Source: Artemia franciscana | Taxonomy: Eukaryota; Arthropoda; Branchiopoda; Anostraca; Artemiidae | Direction: 5' to 3' | DNA length: 64,000 nucleotides | Assembly: GCF_032884065.1 (NCBI RefSeq) | Contig: NC_088865.1 | Location: forward strand, 41,543,428 to 41,607,427 | Shown here: positions 10,444 to 21,613 of the stretch, piece by piece | How the letters are laid out: each line of letters begins with the position of its first letter | Position numbering within the stretch: the stretch's first letter is position 1 | Made by a program: the position numbers and the translations under genes | The notes under the pieces: model-generated | Told to the model about the DNA's origin: nothing | What the model saw: only the letters and a program-made list of their open reading frames with translations | The model's database searches: none

Positions 10444-10962
10444 TTAGTAAAGACGGTGGGAGCTGTGAAGACGTTAAAAGTAGAATAGCCAGGGCTCAGG
10501 GTGCTTTTTCACAGTTAAAAAAAAGTTTGGAAGAATAGGAAGATAAGTCTGAAAACCAAGATTAGAATTTTGGAAGCTACAGCAAGGACAATGGTAAAAT
10601 ATAACTCTGAAGCATAGGTGATCCAAAAAACAGATGAAGATTTGCTGGATGGTTTCCAGAGAAATTGCCTACGAATTGTTCTGGGTACCTGACTAACTGG
10701 CCTTGTTTCAAACAGTAGACTGTACGAAAAATAAAGTTCAATCCCCCTTTCTAGGGCTATAACGAAAAACGAGTTGAAATGGCTATGGCAAGTTTTGCGG
10801 ATAAGGATGACAGATTGCCGAAGATTGTCCTTCTCAGCTAGCCGTCTAGAGCTAAGCGAAAAAAAAGGTCGTTCTTGTCTGGGGCGGGAAGATAAAGGAA
10901 AGTAAAGGAAATGAGAACTTGGTAGCCTGGTGCTGCAGTCAGGTGTTAGTAGTAGTATTAGT
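10444..10962 (+). pseudogene. LINE family B reverse transcriptase, C-terminal/3' fragment
   Basis: Reads SKDGGSCEDVKSRIARAQG and FSQLKK, the region after the reverse transcriptase fingers/palm in this LINE family, then through frameshifts to DDRLPKIVLLS, SRAKRK and a GAAVRC end, followed by the GTTAGTAGTAGTATTAGTAG tail. Several stops and frameshifts make it non-functional. The 5' side is cut by palindrome B. A 150-codon frame on the opposite strand (10967-10515) is only its antisense. Confidence 0.75.
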
Positions 10963-11410
10963 AGCAAGAAAGAATCTACGTAAATGTTTTCATCTTGGAA
11001 AACTTTGGTTTTGTACCAAATTAAATAAAAAAAACTAGGTTTTTTAACTGAAAATAAGGAGCGACATTAAAACTTATAACGAACAGAAATTACTCTATAT
11101 ATGAAATGGGTTGTCCCCTCCGCAATCCCTCGCTCTTTACGCTAAAGTTTATAATTGTTTTAAAAAGTAGAACTGTGGCAAAGAGTCAAACTTTAGCGTA
11201 AAGAGCGAGGGATTGCGGACGGGATAACTCATTTCATATATGGAGTAATTTCTGTTCGTTTTAAGTTTTAATGTTGCTCCTTACTTTCAGTTAAAAAAAA
11301 CTAGTTTTTTTATTTAATTTGGTACAAAACCAAAGTTTTCCAAGATGAAAACATTTACGTAGATTCTTTCTTGCTACTAATACTACTACTAACACCTGAC
11401 TGCAGCACCA
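10928..11410. repeat. 483-bp near-perfect palindrome enclosing a composite-element palindrome
   Basis: The left arm from TGGTGCTGCAG at 10928 is the reverse complement of the right arm ending CTGCAGCACCA at 11410. The centre is near 11169. The inner part (about 11025-11310) is palindrome B of the composite element. The outer 95 bases of each arm include the LINE tail (GTTAGTAGTAGTA) and unique flank (AGAATCTACGTAAATG). Mirrored flank is not part of other palindrome B copies, so this is a secondary inverted duplication. Confidence 0.85.
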
Positions 11411-11445
11411 AGCAACCTCAGGCCAGAACAGCTACGCAAACCCAT
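11371..11445 (-). mobile_element. LINE family B 3' tail, antisense
   Basis: ACTACTACTAACACCTGACTGCAGCACCAAG and CCTCAGGCC are the complement of the LINE 3' end. It forms the outer right arm of the 483-bp palindrome and continues a little further. Confidence 0.65.
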
Positions 11446-12375
11446 GCTAGAAAATCCTGCGCCCTTTTCACTGAGTTTCTCTTCCCCCATGACATATTCC
11501 TCCAAGGAAAGATCCTCCAACATAGCCCCCTCCCCTCAACCCAGCCCCCCGAACCAAAAGAATACCCCTGAAAACGTCAGTACACTTCCCAATAACCATT
11601 ACTGTATGTAAATACTGGTCAAAGTTTGTAACTTGAAGTCCCTTGCCCAGGGACTGTGGGGGATTAAGTCATCCCCAAAGACATAGTTATTATAGTTTTC
11701 GACTATGCGAAACAAAATGACTATCTCAAAATTTTGATCCGTTGACTTTGGGAAATAAATGAGCGTGGGAGGGAGCCTAGGTGCCCTCCAATTTTATTCG
11801 TCACTTAAAAAGGGCACTAGAACTTTTCATATCCATTAGAATGAGCTTTCTTGCGACATTCTAGGACCACTTGGTCGATACGATGACCCCTGGGAAAGAG
11901 AAAAAAACAAACAAACAAATAAACACGCACCCGTGATCTGTCTTCTGGCAAAAAAATACGGAATTCCACATTTTTGTAGATAAGACTACTACTACTACTA
12001 ATAACTCACTGGAGCACCAAGCCGCCTGAGGCCAACACAGCTACACACGCTCCCCCTCCAACTTGAAATTTTTGCTATAGGATTCTCTGATACGTTGAAT
12101 GCGATGGTGTGATTTTCGTTAAGATTCTATGACCTCTAGGGGGTTTTCCCCCTATTTTCCAAAATAAGGTAAATTTTCTCAGGCTCGTAACTTTTGATGA
12201 CAAAGACTAAATGAAACTAAATGAAAAAATTTGATAAAACTTATATATTTAAAATCAGCATGAAAATTCGATTCTTTTGATGTATCTCTTAGCATCGAAA
12301 TTCCGATTTTTAGAGTTTCGTTTACTATTGAGCCGGGTCGCTCCTTACTACAGTTCGTTACCACGAACTGTTTGA
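11446..12375 (+). mobile_element. Composite element module R1, split by a LINE tail
   Basis: R1 starts GCTAGAAAATCCTGCGCCC and ends with the hairpin GTTCGTTACCACGAACTGTTTGA. Internal landmarks in order are ACGTCAGTACACTTCCCAATAA, a CCCTTGCCCAGGGACTGTGG segment, GACTATGCG, GAGCGTGGGAGG, a GACCACTTGGTCGATACGATG stretch and CTCAGGCTCGTAAC. It is interrupted at about 11985-12058 by an antisense LINE family B tail (CTACTACTACTAATAACTCAC onwards). Confidence 0.8.
11985..12058 (-). mobile_element. LINE family B 3' tail inserted in R1, antisense
   Basis: ACTACTACTACTAATAACTC, GGAGCACCAAGCCGCCTGAG and GCCAACACAGCTACACACGC are the complement of the terminal LINE sequence and tail. R1 sequence resumes immediately afterwards at ACTTGAAATTTTTGC. 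Confidence 0.7.
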
Positions 12376-12383
12376 AACAGTAA

Positions 12384-13770
12384 AAACTTTAGCGTAAAGA
12401 GTAGCGTTTTATTTAATTTCTGAACGTTTTTGAGTTAATCCATATTTTGATTTCGGCTCTCCGCAGATGAATAATTAAGACAAAATTTGCGTATCTTTTT
12501 TGTCTAAATGGCTTTCTCATGGTTTTGATCGAACGATTTTTAGAAAGAAGGAGCGGGGGAGGAGGCCCAGTTGCCCTCCAATTTGTTGGTTACTTAAAAA
12601 GCCAACTAGAACTTTTAATTTTTTACCAACGTTTTCATTAGTAAAAGATATACGTTACTTACGAATTAGCTTACGTAACGAACTTCTATATATTTATGTT
12701 TTTATTACCTAAATGAGGGGGTTCGCCCCATTTGTCAGTACCTCGCTCTTTACAGTAAAGCTGAAATTTTATTCTAATTCCTTAAGAATGACCCCTGAAT
12801 TACAAGGGCCGTAGAAAAAATAGTTGAAATTACTAAAAATACTTTAGCGTAAAGAGTGAGTTATTAGGAGAATGTGAACCCCTTTTATGCGTAATATTTT
12901 CTGTTTGTTTTAAGTTTTAATGCTTCTCCTTACTTTCAGTTGAAATTTTTTTTTCATATTTCTGTTTTCATTGCTTTTTAAATAATGCTAGAAAATCCTG
13001 CGCCCTCTTCATGGAAATTTTCTTTCCCAATGACAAATCCCTCTATGGAAAGTTTTCCACACATAATCCCTTCTTCTTAAACCCTCCTCCCAACCAAAAA
13101 CATCCCCCTGGAAACGTCTGTACACTACCCAATAACCATTACTATATGCAAACACTGGTCAAGGCTTGTAACTTGCAACCCCTCTCGTGGGGACTGTGGG
13201 GGAGTAAGTCGCCCCAAAGAAATAGTTATAACGTTTTTCGACTATGCTGAATAAAATGACTAAAAATAAGCGTGGGAGGGGGCCTAGTTTACCTCCAGTT
13301 TTTTTGGTCACTTAAAAAGGGCACTGGAAGTTTTAATTTCCATTCGAATGAGCCCTCTCACAAAATTTTAGGACCACTGGTTGGTACAATCACCCCTGGG
13401 GGAAAAAAAACGCGCATCCGTGATCTGTCTTCTGGCAAAAAAAAAATACAAAATTCCGTATTTTTGTAGATAGGAGCTTGAAACTTGTGCAGTAGTGTTC
13501 TCTGTTACGCTGAATCTGATGATGTGATTTTCGTTAAGATTCTATGACTTTTAGAGGGTGTTACCCCATATTTTCTAAAATATGGCAAACTTTCTCAGGC
13601 TCGTAGCTTTTGATGGGTAAAACTTAACTTGATGAAATTTGTATATTTAAAATCAGTATTAAAATGCGATTCTTTTGACGTGACTATTGGTATCAAAATT
13701 ACGTTTTTTAGAGTTTAGGCTACTATTGAGCTGGGTCGCTCGTTACTACAGTTACCATGAACTATTTGAT
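12384..13770 (+). mobile_element. Composite palindromic element: R2, palindrome A, R1
   Basis: R2 (about 12395-12715) holds TTTCTGAACGTTTTTGAGTT, TTCGGCTCTCCGCAGATG, TTGCCCTCCAATTTG and TTACGTAACGAACTTC. Palindrome A (12715-12955) has arms with CTTTACAGTAAAGC and CTTTAGCGTAAAGAG. R1 runs 12984-13770 and ends ACTACAGTTACCATGAACT. Palindrome B is missing at the left, so the copy is incomplete. Reading frames inside it are short and unrelated to known proteins. Confidence 0.8.
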
Positions 13771-14764
13771 TTTGGTTGAGAGTCGTCCAGTTTCCGAGTG
13801 ACAGGTTGCGTACGGTAGATATTGAAGATTTACATTCGCAGGGGAAAAGAATATCATGGCCACTTAAAATAAAAGACATTTTTGTTTAAACACGATTTTC
13901 TTTTGTTCGGAATGAAGGTAGAGCACCAGTGGATACAAATGGAAAATTGGAAAATTATGGAAAATTATGGAAAATTGGAAAATTATGGAAAATGGAAAAT
14001 TAAGATAGTGCTAGAGAATCATATGATCCAAATATAGAGTGAGGAGACAAAAAAAAACTGAAACATTGAAGTTTTATTAGGATGTTAAGGCGGCTTATGG
14101 GCAGGAGTTATACCTTAAACTGAATCTAGCAACTAGATATTTGACCTTGTGGATGCATCTCAGGCTAATTGCCTTGCCAATTAGCGAAAGGTTAAAAGAT
14201 ATTCTAAAGAAAGATGTTCCAATGAAGACAGATATAGCCTACTTGCCAGAATTGCAGAGTTAAGGAGGATTGTCTGGTGCATTGCTAGGGCCGGAGCCAG
14301 GGGCTCTGTACGATAAGGGAAGGCATATTTGGAAAACACGAGTTGACGCTTTCAAGTGTCTTAATAGTAAGTCAACTCAGTTTATTTCTAGAATAGCGAG
14401 ATATCTGGAAATTTTGTTAACTAAAAAAGAAATCCCTGCATAAGTAAATCTAATTTCTCATTTCATTGTTTTTTCGACTTGATGAGTGTTTTGTATTTCA
14501 ATGAACATATTTCCAAGTATTAAGTACTATTATTAGGTTTATGTATTGTTTGATTTAAATGTTTTATGATGATGGCTGATCAAAGCTAAAGTTATTATTT
14601 TGCTTTTCATTTATGTCATATTTCTGTTTTCATTGCCATATATTTCGCTTTAAAATACACTTATCTATCCATCTATCTAATATGCATAATAATTGTACTC
14701 AACACATTTTGCATGCAGACCCACTTTACTTTAACTCCCCCCCTTACCTTTACCCTCGCCCTCT
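13771..14764. other. Unassigned DNA with a GGAAAATTAT microsatellite
   Basis: Positions 13937-14003 repeat GGAAAATTATGGAAAATT. 14060-14400 has a higher GC content and patchy plus-strand reading frames with stops, perhaps an old transposon, but no motif could be named. The rest is AT-rich. Confidence 0.4.
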
Positions 14765-14990
14765 ACTTTAAATGGAGAGGGAGTATTTTACGGGAGGTAC
14801 TTTGTATTTTCCAGGTTTTTTTCCACATGGGGTATTTTCCGATGGTATTTGCCGTGGAGAGGGGTTATTTTCCGCGTTTTTACCCCTGGGGGGGATATTT
14901 TCCAAGGGATATTGTCCACGAGGGGGAGTATTTTTCACGGGGTTATTTTTCGTGTCGGGGGTATTTTCCGGGAGGTAATAGCCGGGGTGT
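14765..14990 (-). repeat. Degenerate GGGGTATTTTCC minisatellite
   Basis: Units like GGGGGATATTTTCCAAGGGATA are the reverse complement of the CCTGGAAAATACCCC family. On the plus strand they read as GYFPRG-like repeats, which explains two overlapping frames at 14713-15042 without any gene. Confidence 0.7.
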
Positions 14991-15944
14991 AAACGACAGC
15001 CACCACAAAAGCCAGCTAATTCTCAAGTCATTGCAAAATTAGTGAGGTCTAAGCCGCAAAATTCTGGCAAAGCTACGCAAAAACAAGCCATGTACTGACA
15101 CAGGGTAAGGACTGGTTAAGCCCTGATTCATTAACAAAACGAGCAAATTAACTTCCAAAATAGTTCAAAAAATAAGTCCTCATTGGTGAAAGAACAACCT
15201 AATTCCAAGTTAATTTAGGCGATGTTGTGTAAAAATGATTCAAAGTTTAACTTAGTGGGCAAGGCAGGTTAGTATTAGTTGTTGACTGACTAGGTAGGAA
15301 AAATGAAGGTGGGTATATTCTGCTTTTTTTTAACCAGAATCCTGCAGTGAATTTCTATCAATTTATTCGTATAACCAAAATGAGTCAGTACAAATGAGAT
15401 TATTTAATGACAGCCTTTAAGATCTTTAAGGGCAAAGTACTCCAACTCATTTTATTGGCAAGCTCTGCCAGCATTAAGTTTCACGTTATCGTCAACTTTA
15501 ATTTATGTACCTTGAATGTTTTTGTTCGTTAATAGTAATTAGTTTTTACTCAATATCGGTTATTTTGTAATTCAAACTTTTATAGATTTTTTTTATTGGT
15601 ACATCAAAAGGATTTTCTTGATAGGGTGTATCCAAATAGATACAATTCAGTAAGATTGAACCCGCTAATAATAGTTATTAGCATAAGAAAATGGGCATCA
15701 TCTTAGAAATAGTGAGAAACGCCACCAAAAAAGGATACAATCAATTTCAGAAATTATAAAAATAAATCTAACATTTTCAAGAATCCATTGGTAGGGGTTT
15801 CAGGCTCCTAAGCGCATGTTGTCTGTTACTTTTTGCATGCGTTGTCATTTTTTACCAGGGATGATCGTATAGAGCCAGCTGAAAGTACCTGCGATTTTGG
15901 TTACGACTACTTCCGACTGTGACTGATTGTACTTACTTGTGATA
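14991..15944. other. Unassigned AT-rich DNA
   Basis: No exon, element or RNA recognised. Confidence 0.4.
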
Positions 15945-17046
15945 AATAAAAAAAACTAGTTTTTTTAACTGAAAGTAAGGAGCGACATTAAAACTTAAAA
16001 CGAACAGAAATTACTTCGTATATGAAAGAGGCTGCTTCCTCATCAACGCCCCGCTGTTTACGCTAAAGTTTGACTCTTTCTCTCAACTCTTCTTTTTAAA
16101 ACAGTAAAAAACTTTAGCGTAAAGAGCGGGGCGTTGATGAGGAAGCAGCCTCTTTCATATACGAAGTAATTTCTGTTCGTTTTAAGTTTTAATGTCGCTC
16201 CTTACTTTCAGTTAAAAAAACTAGTTTTTTTTATTTATTTCTGAACGTTTTTGAATTAATGCATGTTTGATTTTGGCTCTCCGCACATAAATTATTGAAA
16301 TGAAGTTAGTATATTAATTTTTTTTGGCTAAAACGTCTGTACACTTCCCAATAACCATTACTATATGTAAACACTGGTCAAAGTTTGTAACTTGCAGCCC
16401 CTCCCCCAGGAATTGTGGGGGAGTAAGTCATTCCCAAAGACATAGTTATTATGGTTTTCGACTATTCGGAACAAAATGGCTATCTTAAAATTTTAATCTG
16501 TTGACTTTTGGAAAAAAAATTAGCGTTGGAGGGGGCCTATTTGCCCTCCAATTTTTTTATCACTTAAAAAGGGCACTAGAACTTTTCATTTCCGTAAGAA
16601 TGAGCCCTCTTGCGACACTCTAAGACCACCTGGTCGATACGATGACCCCTGGGGAAAAGAAAAAAACAACAACAAACAAACAAATAATCACGCACCCGTG
16701 ATTTGTCTTCTGGCAAAAAATATGAAATTCCACATTTTTTTAGATAGGAGCTTGAAATTTTCGCTATAGAGTTCTCTGATATGCTGAATGCGATAGTGTG
16801 ATTTTCGTTAAGATTCTATGACTTTTAGGGGATGTTTCCTCCTTTTTTCCAAAATAAGGCAAATTTTCTCAGGCTTGTAACTTTTGATGACAAAGATTAA
16901 ATTAATTGGAACTTATATATTTAGAATCAGCGTGAAAATTCGATTCTTTTGATGTATCTTTTAGCATCAAAATTCCGTTTTTTAGAGTTCCGTTTACTAT
17001 TGAGCCGGGTCGCCCCTTACTACAGTTCTTTACCACGAACTGTTTG
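15945..17046 (+). mobile_element. Composite palindromic element: palindrome B, truncated R2, R1
   Basis: Palindrome B at 15945-16240 is almost perfect: left arm AACTGAAAGTAAGGAGCGAC onward, TTTACGCTAAAGTTTGACTC, and right arm AACTTTAGCGTAAAGAGCGG onward to GTCGCTCCTTACTTTCAGTT. R2 is reduced to 16240-16320. R1 (16335-17046) lacks about its first 100 bases and ends CCACGAACTGTTTGA. Confidence 0.85.
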
Positions 17047-17377
17047 AAAAAAAAATAATTCGGTATTTCGGGGCTTCTGACATTATTACTCCTTTGCGGA
17101 AGTTAGGCTCAAAATTGAAAAAGGATTATATTTTTTCTCTGGGCCCCTTCCACCTCTTAGTTCGTTTATTTTCCCGTTAGTTTTCACCTGTTTTCGCTTT
17201 ATAGTTGTGTTATCTCTTAGCAGTTCTTTCGTTAGTTGAGTTATGGTTGTGGTATATATGTTTTATCGCTCGTATAGTTATGTTATTTTCAAATTATACT
17301 CCATAATAGAGAGGCTCCGAACACCCAGTATTGTATATTAAGCTCTGAATTTGACGTTTTTTTCTAACGTGACCAGA
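17047..17377. other. Unassigned spacer
   Basis: T-rich unique sequence between two R1 copies. Nothing recognised. Confidence 0.4.
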
Positions 17378-18217
17378 TTCGTCCTGCGCCCTTTTCATTG
17401 AATTTTTTCCCCCATGGCGTATTTCTCCAAGGAAAGATCCTCCCACATAGCCCCCTCCCTCAACCCTACCCCCAAAACCAAAAAAATCCCCCTGAAAACG
17501 TCTGTACACTTCCCAATAACCATTATTATATGTAAAAACTGGATCTAGTTTGTAACTTGCAGCCCCTCCCCCAGGAACTGTGGGGGATTAAGTCACCCCC
17601 AAATACATAGTTATTATGATTTTCGACTATGCTGAACAAAACGGCTATCTCAAAATTTTGATCCGTTGACTTTGGGAAAAAAATGAGCGTGGGAGGGGGC
17701 CTAGATGCCCTCCAATTTTTTTGGTCACTTAAAAAGGGCACTAGAACTTTTCACTTCCGTTAGAATGAGCCCTCTTGCGACATTCTAGGACCACTTGGTC
17801 GATACGATGACCCCTGGGGAAAAAAAAAAAAAAACAAAAAAAAAACAAACAAATAAACACGCACCCGTGATTTGTCTTCTGGCAAAAAATGCAAAATTCC
17901 ACATTTTTGTAGATAGGAGCTTGAAACTTCTACAGTAGGGTTCTCTGATACGCTGAATCTGATGGTGTCATTTTCGTTAAGATCCTACGACTTTTAGGGG
18001 GTGTTTCCCCCTATTTTCCTAAATAAGGCAAATTTTCCCAGGCTCGTAACTTTTGATGGGTAAGACTAAACTTGATGAAACTTATATATTTAAAATCAGC
18101 ATTAAAATGCGACTCTTTTGATGTAGCTATTGATATCAAAATTCAATTTTTTTAGAGTTTTGGTTACTATTGAGCCGGATCGCTCCTTACTACAGTTCGT
18201 TACCACGAACTGTTTGA
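17378..18217 (+). mobile_element. Composite element module R1, full-length solo copy
   Basis: Starts CCTGCGCCCTTTTCATTG and ends TACAGTTCGTTACCACGAAC plus TGTTTGA. All R1 landmarks are present. No palindrome precedes it, showing that R1 can occur alone. Confidence 0.85.
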
Positions 18218-18620
18218 CTGAGACTACTAGTGATTACAACTGAAGGTACTTGCAACAGCAACTACTTTTGACTACTTATGACTGTGATTTCTTACGCCCA
18301 TTACTACTTGTAAGTGCGACCCATCGTGGGTACTTCTGACTACGACTATTGCAACTATTGCTTTAATTTCTTAAGAATACCTCTGTGACTCCTTGCGACA
18401 GTGACTGCTTGTGACTGGGAGTATTTATGACTGTAGCTAATTGCGACTCTGACTACTTGTGAATGCAACTACTTGTGACAGTGATGGGACCACTTGCGAT
18501 TGCGACAGCTTGCGACTAATACAGTAACTTCTTTTGACTGTGACTACCTACGACTGTGAGCGTGACTACTGCTACCACTACACAGATTTTAATTGTAACT
18601 GTAACTTCTACTTCTACTGT
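18218..18620 (+). repeat. Degenerate GACTACTTGTGACTG repeat
   Basis: Irregular units built from GACTACTTGTGAC, GTGACTGCTTG and TGACTACGACT. Unit boundaries are not regular enough to give a fixed period. It starts exactly where the R1 copy ends. Confidence 0.6.
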
Positions 18621-18689
18621 ATCCTGCTATTACTACTGCTACTACCATTAAACTAATTCAAAATAATCGAAGCGCATCCGTATTATCAA

Positions 18690-19440
18690 AAGGGCTTATC
18701 TGCTAAATCTCAGGAATGTCTAGGGTTATTAAATCAAAATTTAATTAAATGTTGAAAGGATGTTGAACTAAATCAAATAAAACGAAATAAAAATACATAA
18801 AAACGGGTATAATGTGCATCCCGACTAAGGGTGTATCAACAGATTCTATATGCGTCCAGGTCCTCAAAAAGACGTCTCTGCGATATTTTAGGAAATGTTA
18901 TGGATACAAAATTTGAATTTTCAAAAATTCTGACGGAGAGGTTGCACTAAATCAAAAGACACTATGTTTATTGGGGTTATTAAAATTGTGTGCATAATAT
19001 TTCAAAAATAGTTAATTTTATTAATTTCAAACTTTCAAAAAACATTGAGGGGTATGTGAACTTAATCAAACTCACTATATGCATTCTGATTTCCAAAAGG
19101 GAGTGTCTGTAATAACTCAGGAATGGTTAATGATATTTAGTTTAAACTTTAAGAAAATTATTAGGAGGATTTCGAACTACATCAAAAGTTACCAATTGCA
19201 TCCAGATTGTTAAAACGGGGTATGCAATATCTCAGGAACGTTGAGGGTATTAAGTTCAAATTTTATGGAATGTTAAGGGGGATTTTAAAATGAATGAAAA
19301 ACGCTATATGCATCTAGGTCGTCTAAAGAGTTTATCTCCAAAGTTGTATTGATTTATCTCAATAACAGCTAACATATTAAGTCTGAAGTTCCAGGGAAAC
19401 ATGAAATGGTTTTTGAACTTAAACAAAAGACCCCAGGTTG
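18690..19440 (+). repeat. ~120-bp minisatellite array
   Basis: Repeated signatures AATATCTCAGGAACGTTGAG, GGGTATTAAGTTCAAATTTT and AACTAAATCAAA recur about every 115-130 bases (for example near 18705, 18875, 19112, 19225 and 19353). Same family as 42320-45390. Diverged, no gene. Confidence 0.7.
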
Positions 19441-19517
19441 TCACAAAAATGTTTTCCATCCAACAACTAGCAAACGCACAAGTCGAAATAAAAAAAAAAG
19501 AAGAGTTTCAGGAGTCA

Positions 19518-20035
19518 GAATTAAACAGAGCTAAGTGAGGCCTAATATATAAATTCAACCTTACATTCAGCTTTCATTCATATGCAATGTTTGAATATCT
19601 TCCCAGGAGGATTCTTTCAAGTGTATTAGCTGTAAATTACTATTGAATCGGAGTTTCTTTTCGAGAACTATTAGAATCTTTATTTTAAATTCAATGTAAT
19701 TTATACAACAATTATATTGAATACAATCAAAGATAAAGCTTAGATTACCCTAAGCAGCTTGACAATTTAAGAAGAATTAAACAGAGCTAAGTAGCTAAGT
19801 GAGGCCTAATATATAAATTCAACCTTACATTCAGCTTTCATTCATATGCAATAATTGAACATTTTCCCAGGAGGATTTTTCAAGTGTATTATCTGTAAAT
19901 TACTATTGAATCGGAGTTTCTGTTCAACAACTATTATAATCTTTATTTTAAATTCAATGTAATTTATACAACAATTATAGTGGATACAATCAAAGATAAA
20001 GCTTAGATTACCCTAAGCAGCTTGACACTTTAAGT
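19518..20035 (+). repeat. ~253-bp tandem duplication
   Basis: The block beginning AATTAAACAGAGCTAAG at 19521 recurs at 19774 and ends AAGCAGCTTGACA(A/C)TTTAAG in both copies (19768 and 20034 areas). Copies differ by a few bases and one short indel (AGCTAAGT duplicated in the second). Confidence 0.85.
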
Positions 20036-21613
20036 TCAATATTCTAATTCTTAAGCGGAAAACTCGAAAAATTGGAAAAATATTAATTATATTAACCAAT
20101 AATAAAGCCTTGGCAAATGAAAGAAAGCAAAGGTTAATTTAAAAAAAAAATCCAAAAAAGAAATTTTTCAAAGAAAATTAAAGAGTCATGTTAAACTTTA
20201 CATGAACAGAAATAAATTCCTATAGTAACTTCAACCTAGCCAAATCATATTTAACTATTAAAGAGTAACAGAAACCCCAAAACAACAAAAATCAAAATAA
20301 ATAGTCATCTTAATTGTAAATGTAACAAATACTTAGATGAATGAATAAATCCTAAGCTTATTACAAATCAAAACGAAAACTCAAATAAAATAAAAACAAA
20401 TAAAAATTCTTGCAAACAGGATTTCGGCTACTGTACCCCTAACCGTAAACCCTCTAAAGCCTATTCACTTGTTTGCACTTTACTGAAAACAAAATACACT
20501 ATAATTAATTTTATATTTATATCGTTACAAAAAATACTGTTGAATAAGACATTGAATCTCAAATTGCTGAGATGTCCAAGAATTATTATCACAATATTCT
20601 AAATATAAAGTTTATTTTCATTTGTTCTTACTGCTTCTCTTGACTTTTATAGTGTTTTCTGTCAATGTTTTGAAAAATTAAAGCACAATGTTCAAAGTAC
20701 ACTTCGTTTTCAGTAAAACAATTGGACGTGGTAGGCCTTAGAAGGTTTGAGGTCAAGGACGCAGTAGCCTGAAGCCTGTTTATAGTAAATTTTTTGTTCG
20801 TTTTAAGTTTGATTTGAGCATTCATTTTGATTTTTACTTGTTTCAAGACTTATTTATTCAACTATATAAGTATATGCTATCTTTACGTTTGATGAAACTA
20901 CTGATTGTAATTTTTGTTATTAGATTTCACTTATTCTTTGATAGTAAATCATGATTGTTCTAAATTTAAATTATAGTAAGACTATATTTCTGCTTGCCTT
21001 AAGTTATATATGGCTGTTTACTTTTTTTTCGAAAAGATTTTTCGTTAGAAAGGTTTTTTAAATAGTATATTAAAGTATTAATAACAGAAATAAAAAAGTA
21101 TTAATAATAAACGAATAATATATTAAAGCCCTTGTGACTCTTTTCTCTAGCCAACGCTAGAGCATTGGCTCTGATTTTCCAGGTTGTAAATTCCGTTCAA
21201 TCCACATTATTTGCTGTTGATAAACTTTTCTTCTCACCCTCAAGGTAGAACTATGGCGTCCCTCATGGATCAGTTTTAGGGTCTGGGTTGTTTTTCTATT
21301 TATTTAAATAATATTTCTGCATGTGGTAAAAAGCACAAGACTTTTAATTGCTTTAAGCTTTGTCATTCGAAACTTTCCCATGCCCAAAGTGACAATTATA
21401 GCGTAGTTCATCTTCTTCTAATGTCCATGTTTCTTTTGCTGATGAGAGCACACTTGGCACTCCAAGAAGTTTGGATACGCTGTCTGAGAGAAAAATTCTA
21501 TGGTTTGATGCTAATATCCAACCCCAAATTTTTCCAAGCCAAGATTTTCGATTTTTTTTCCATCTGTTTCCCAGGTATATCCTCAGTTATCTGAAGTTCA
21601 TCTGTCAAACGGG
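20036..21613. other. Unassigned AT-rich DNA
   Basis: A minus-strand frame at 20846-20628 has no recognised domain. No elements recognised. Confidence 0.4.

Noticed and set aside
10515..10967. 150-codon minus-strand frame, the longest in the window
   Set aside because: It is the antisense of a recognisable LINE reverse transcriptase 3' fragment on the plus strand.
14713..15042. Glycine/phenylalanine/proline repeat protein
   Set aside because: Peptide repeat comes from the degenerate GGGGTATTTTCC minisatellite, which also occurs in other frames elsewhere.
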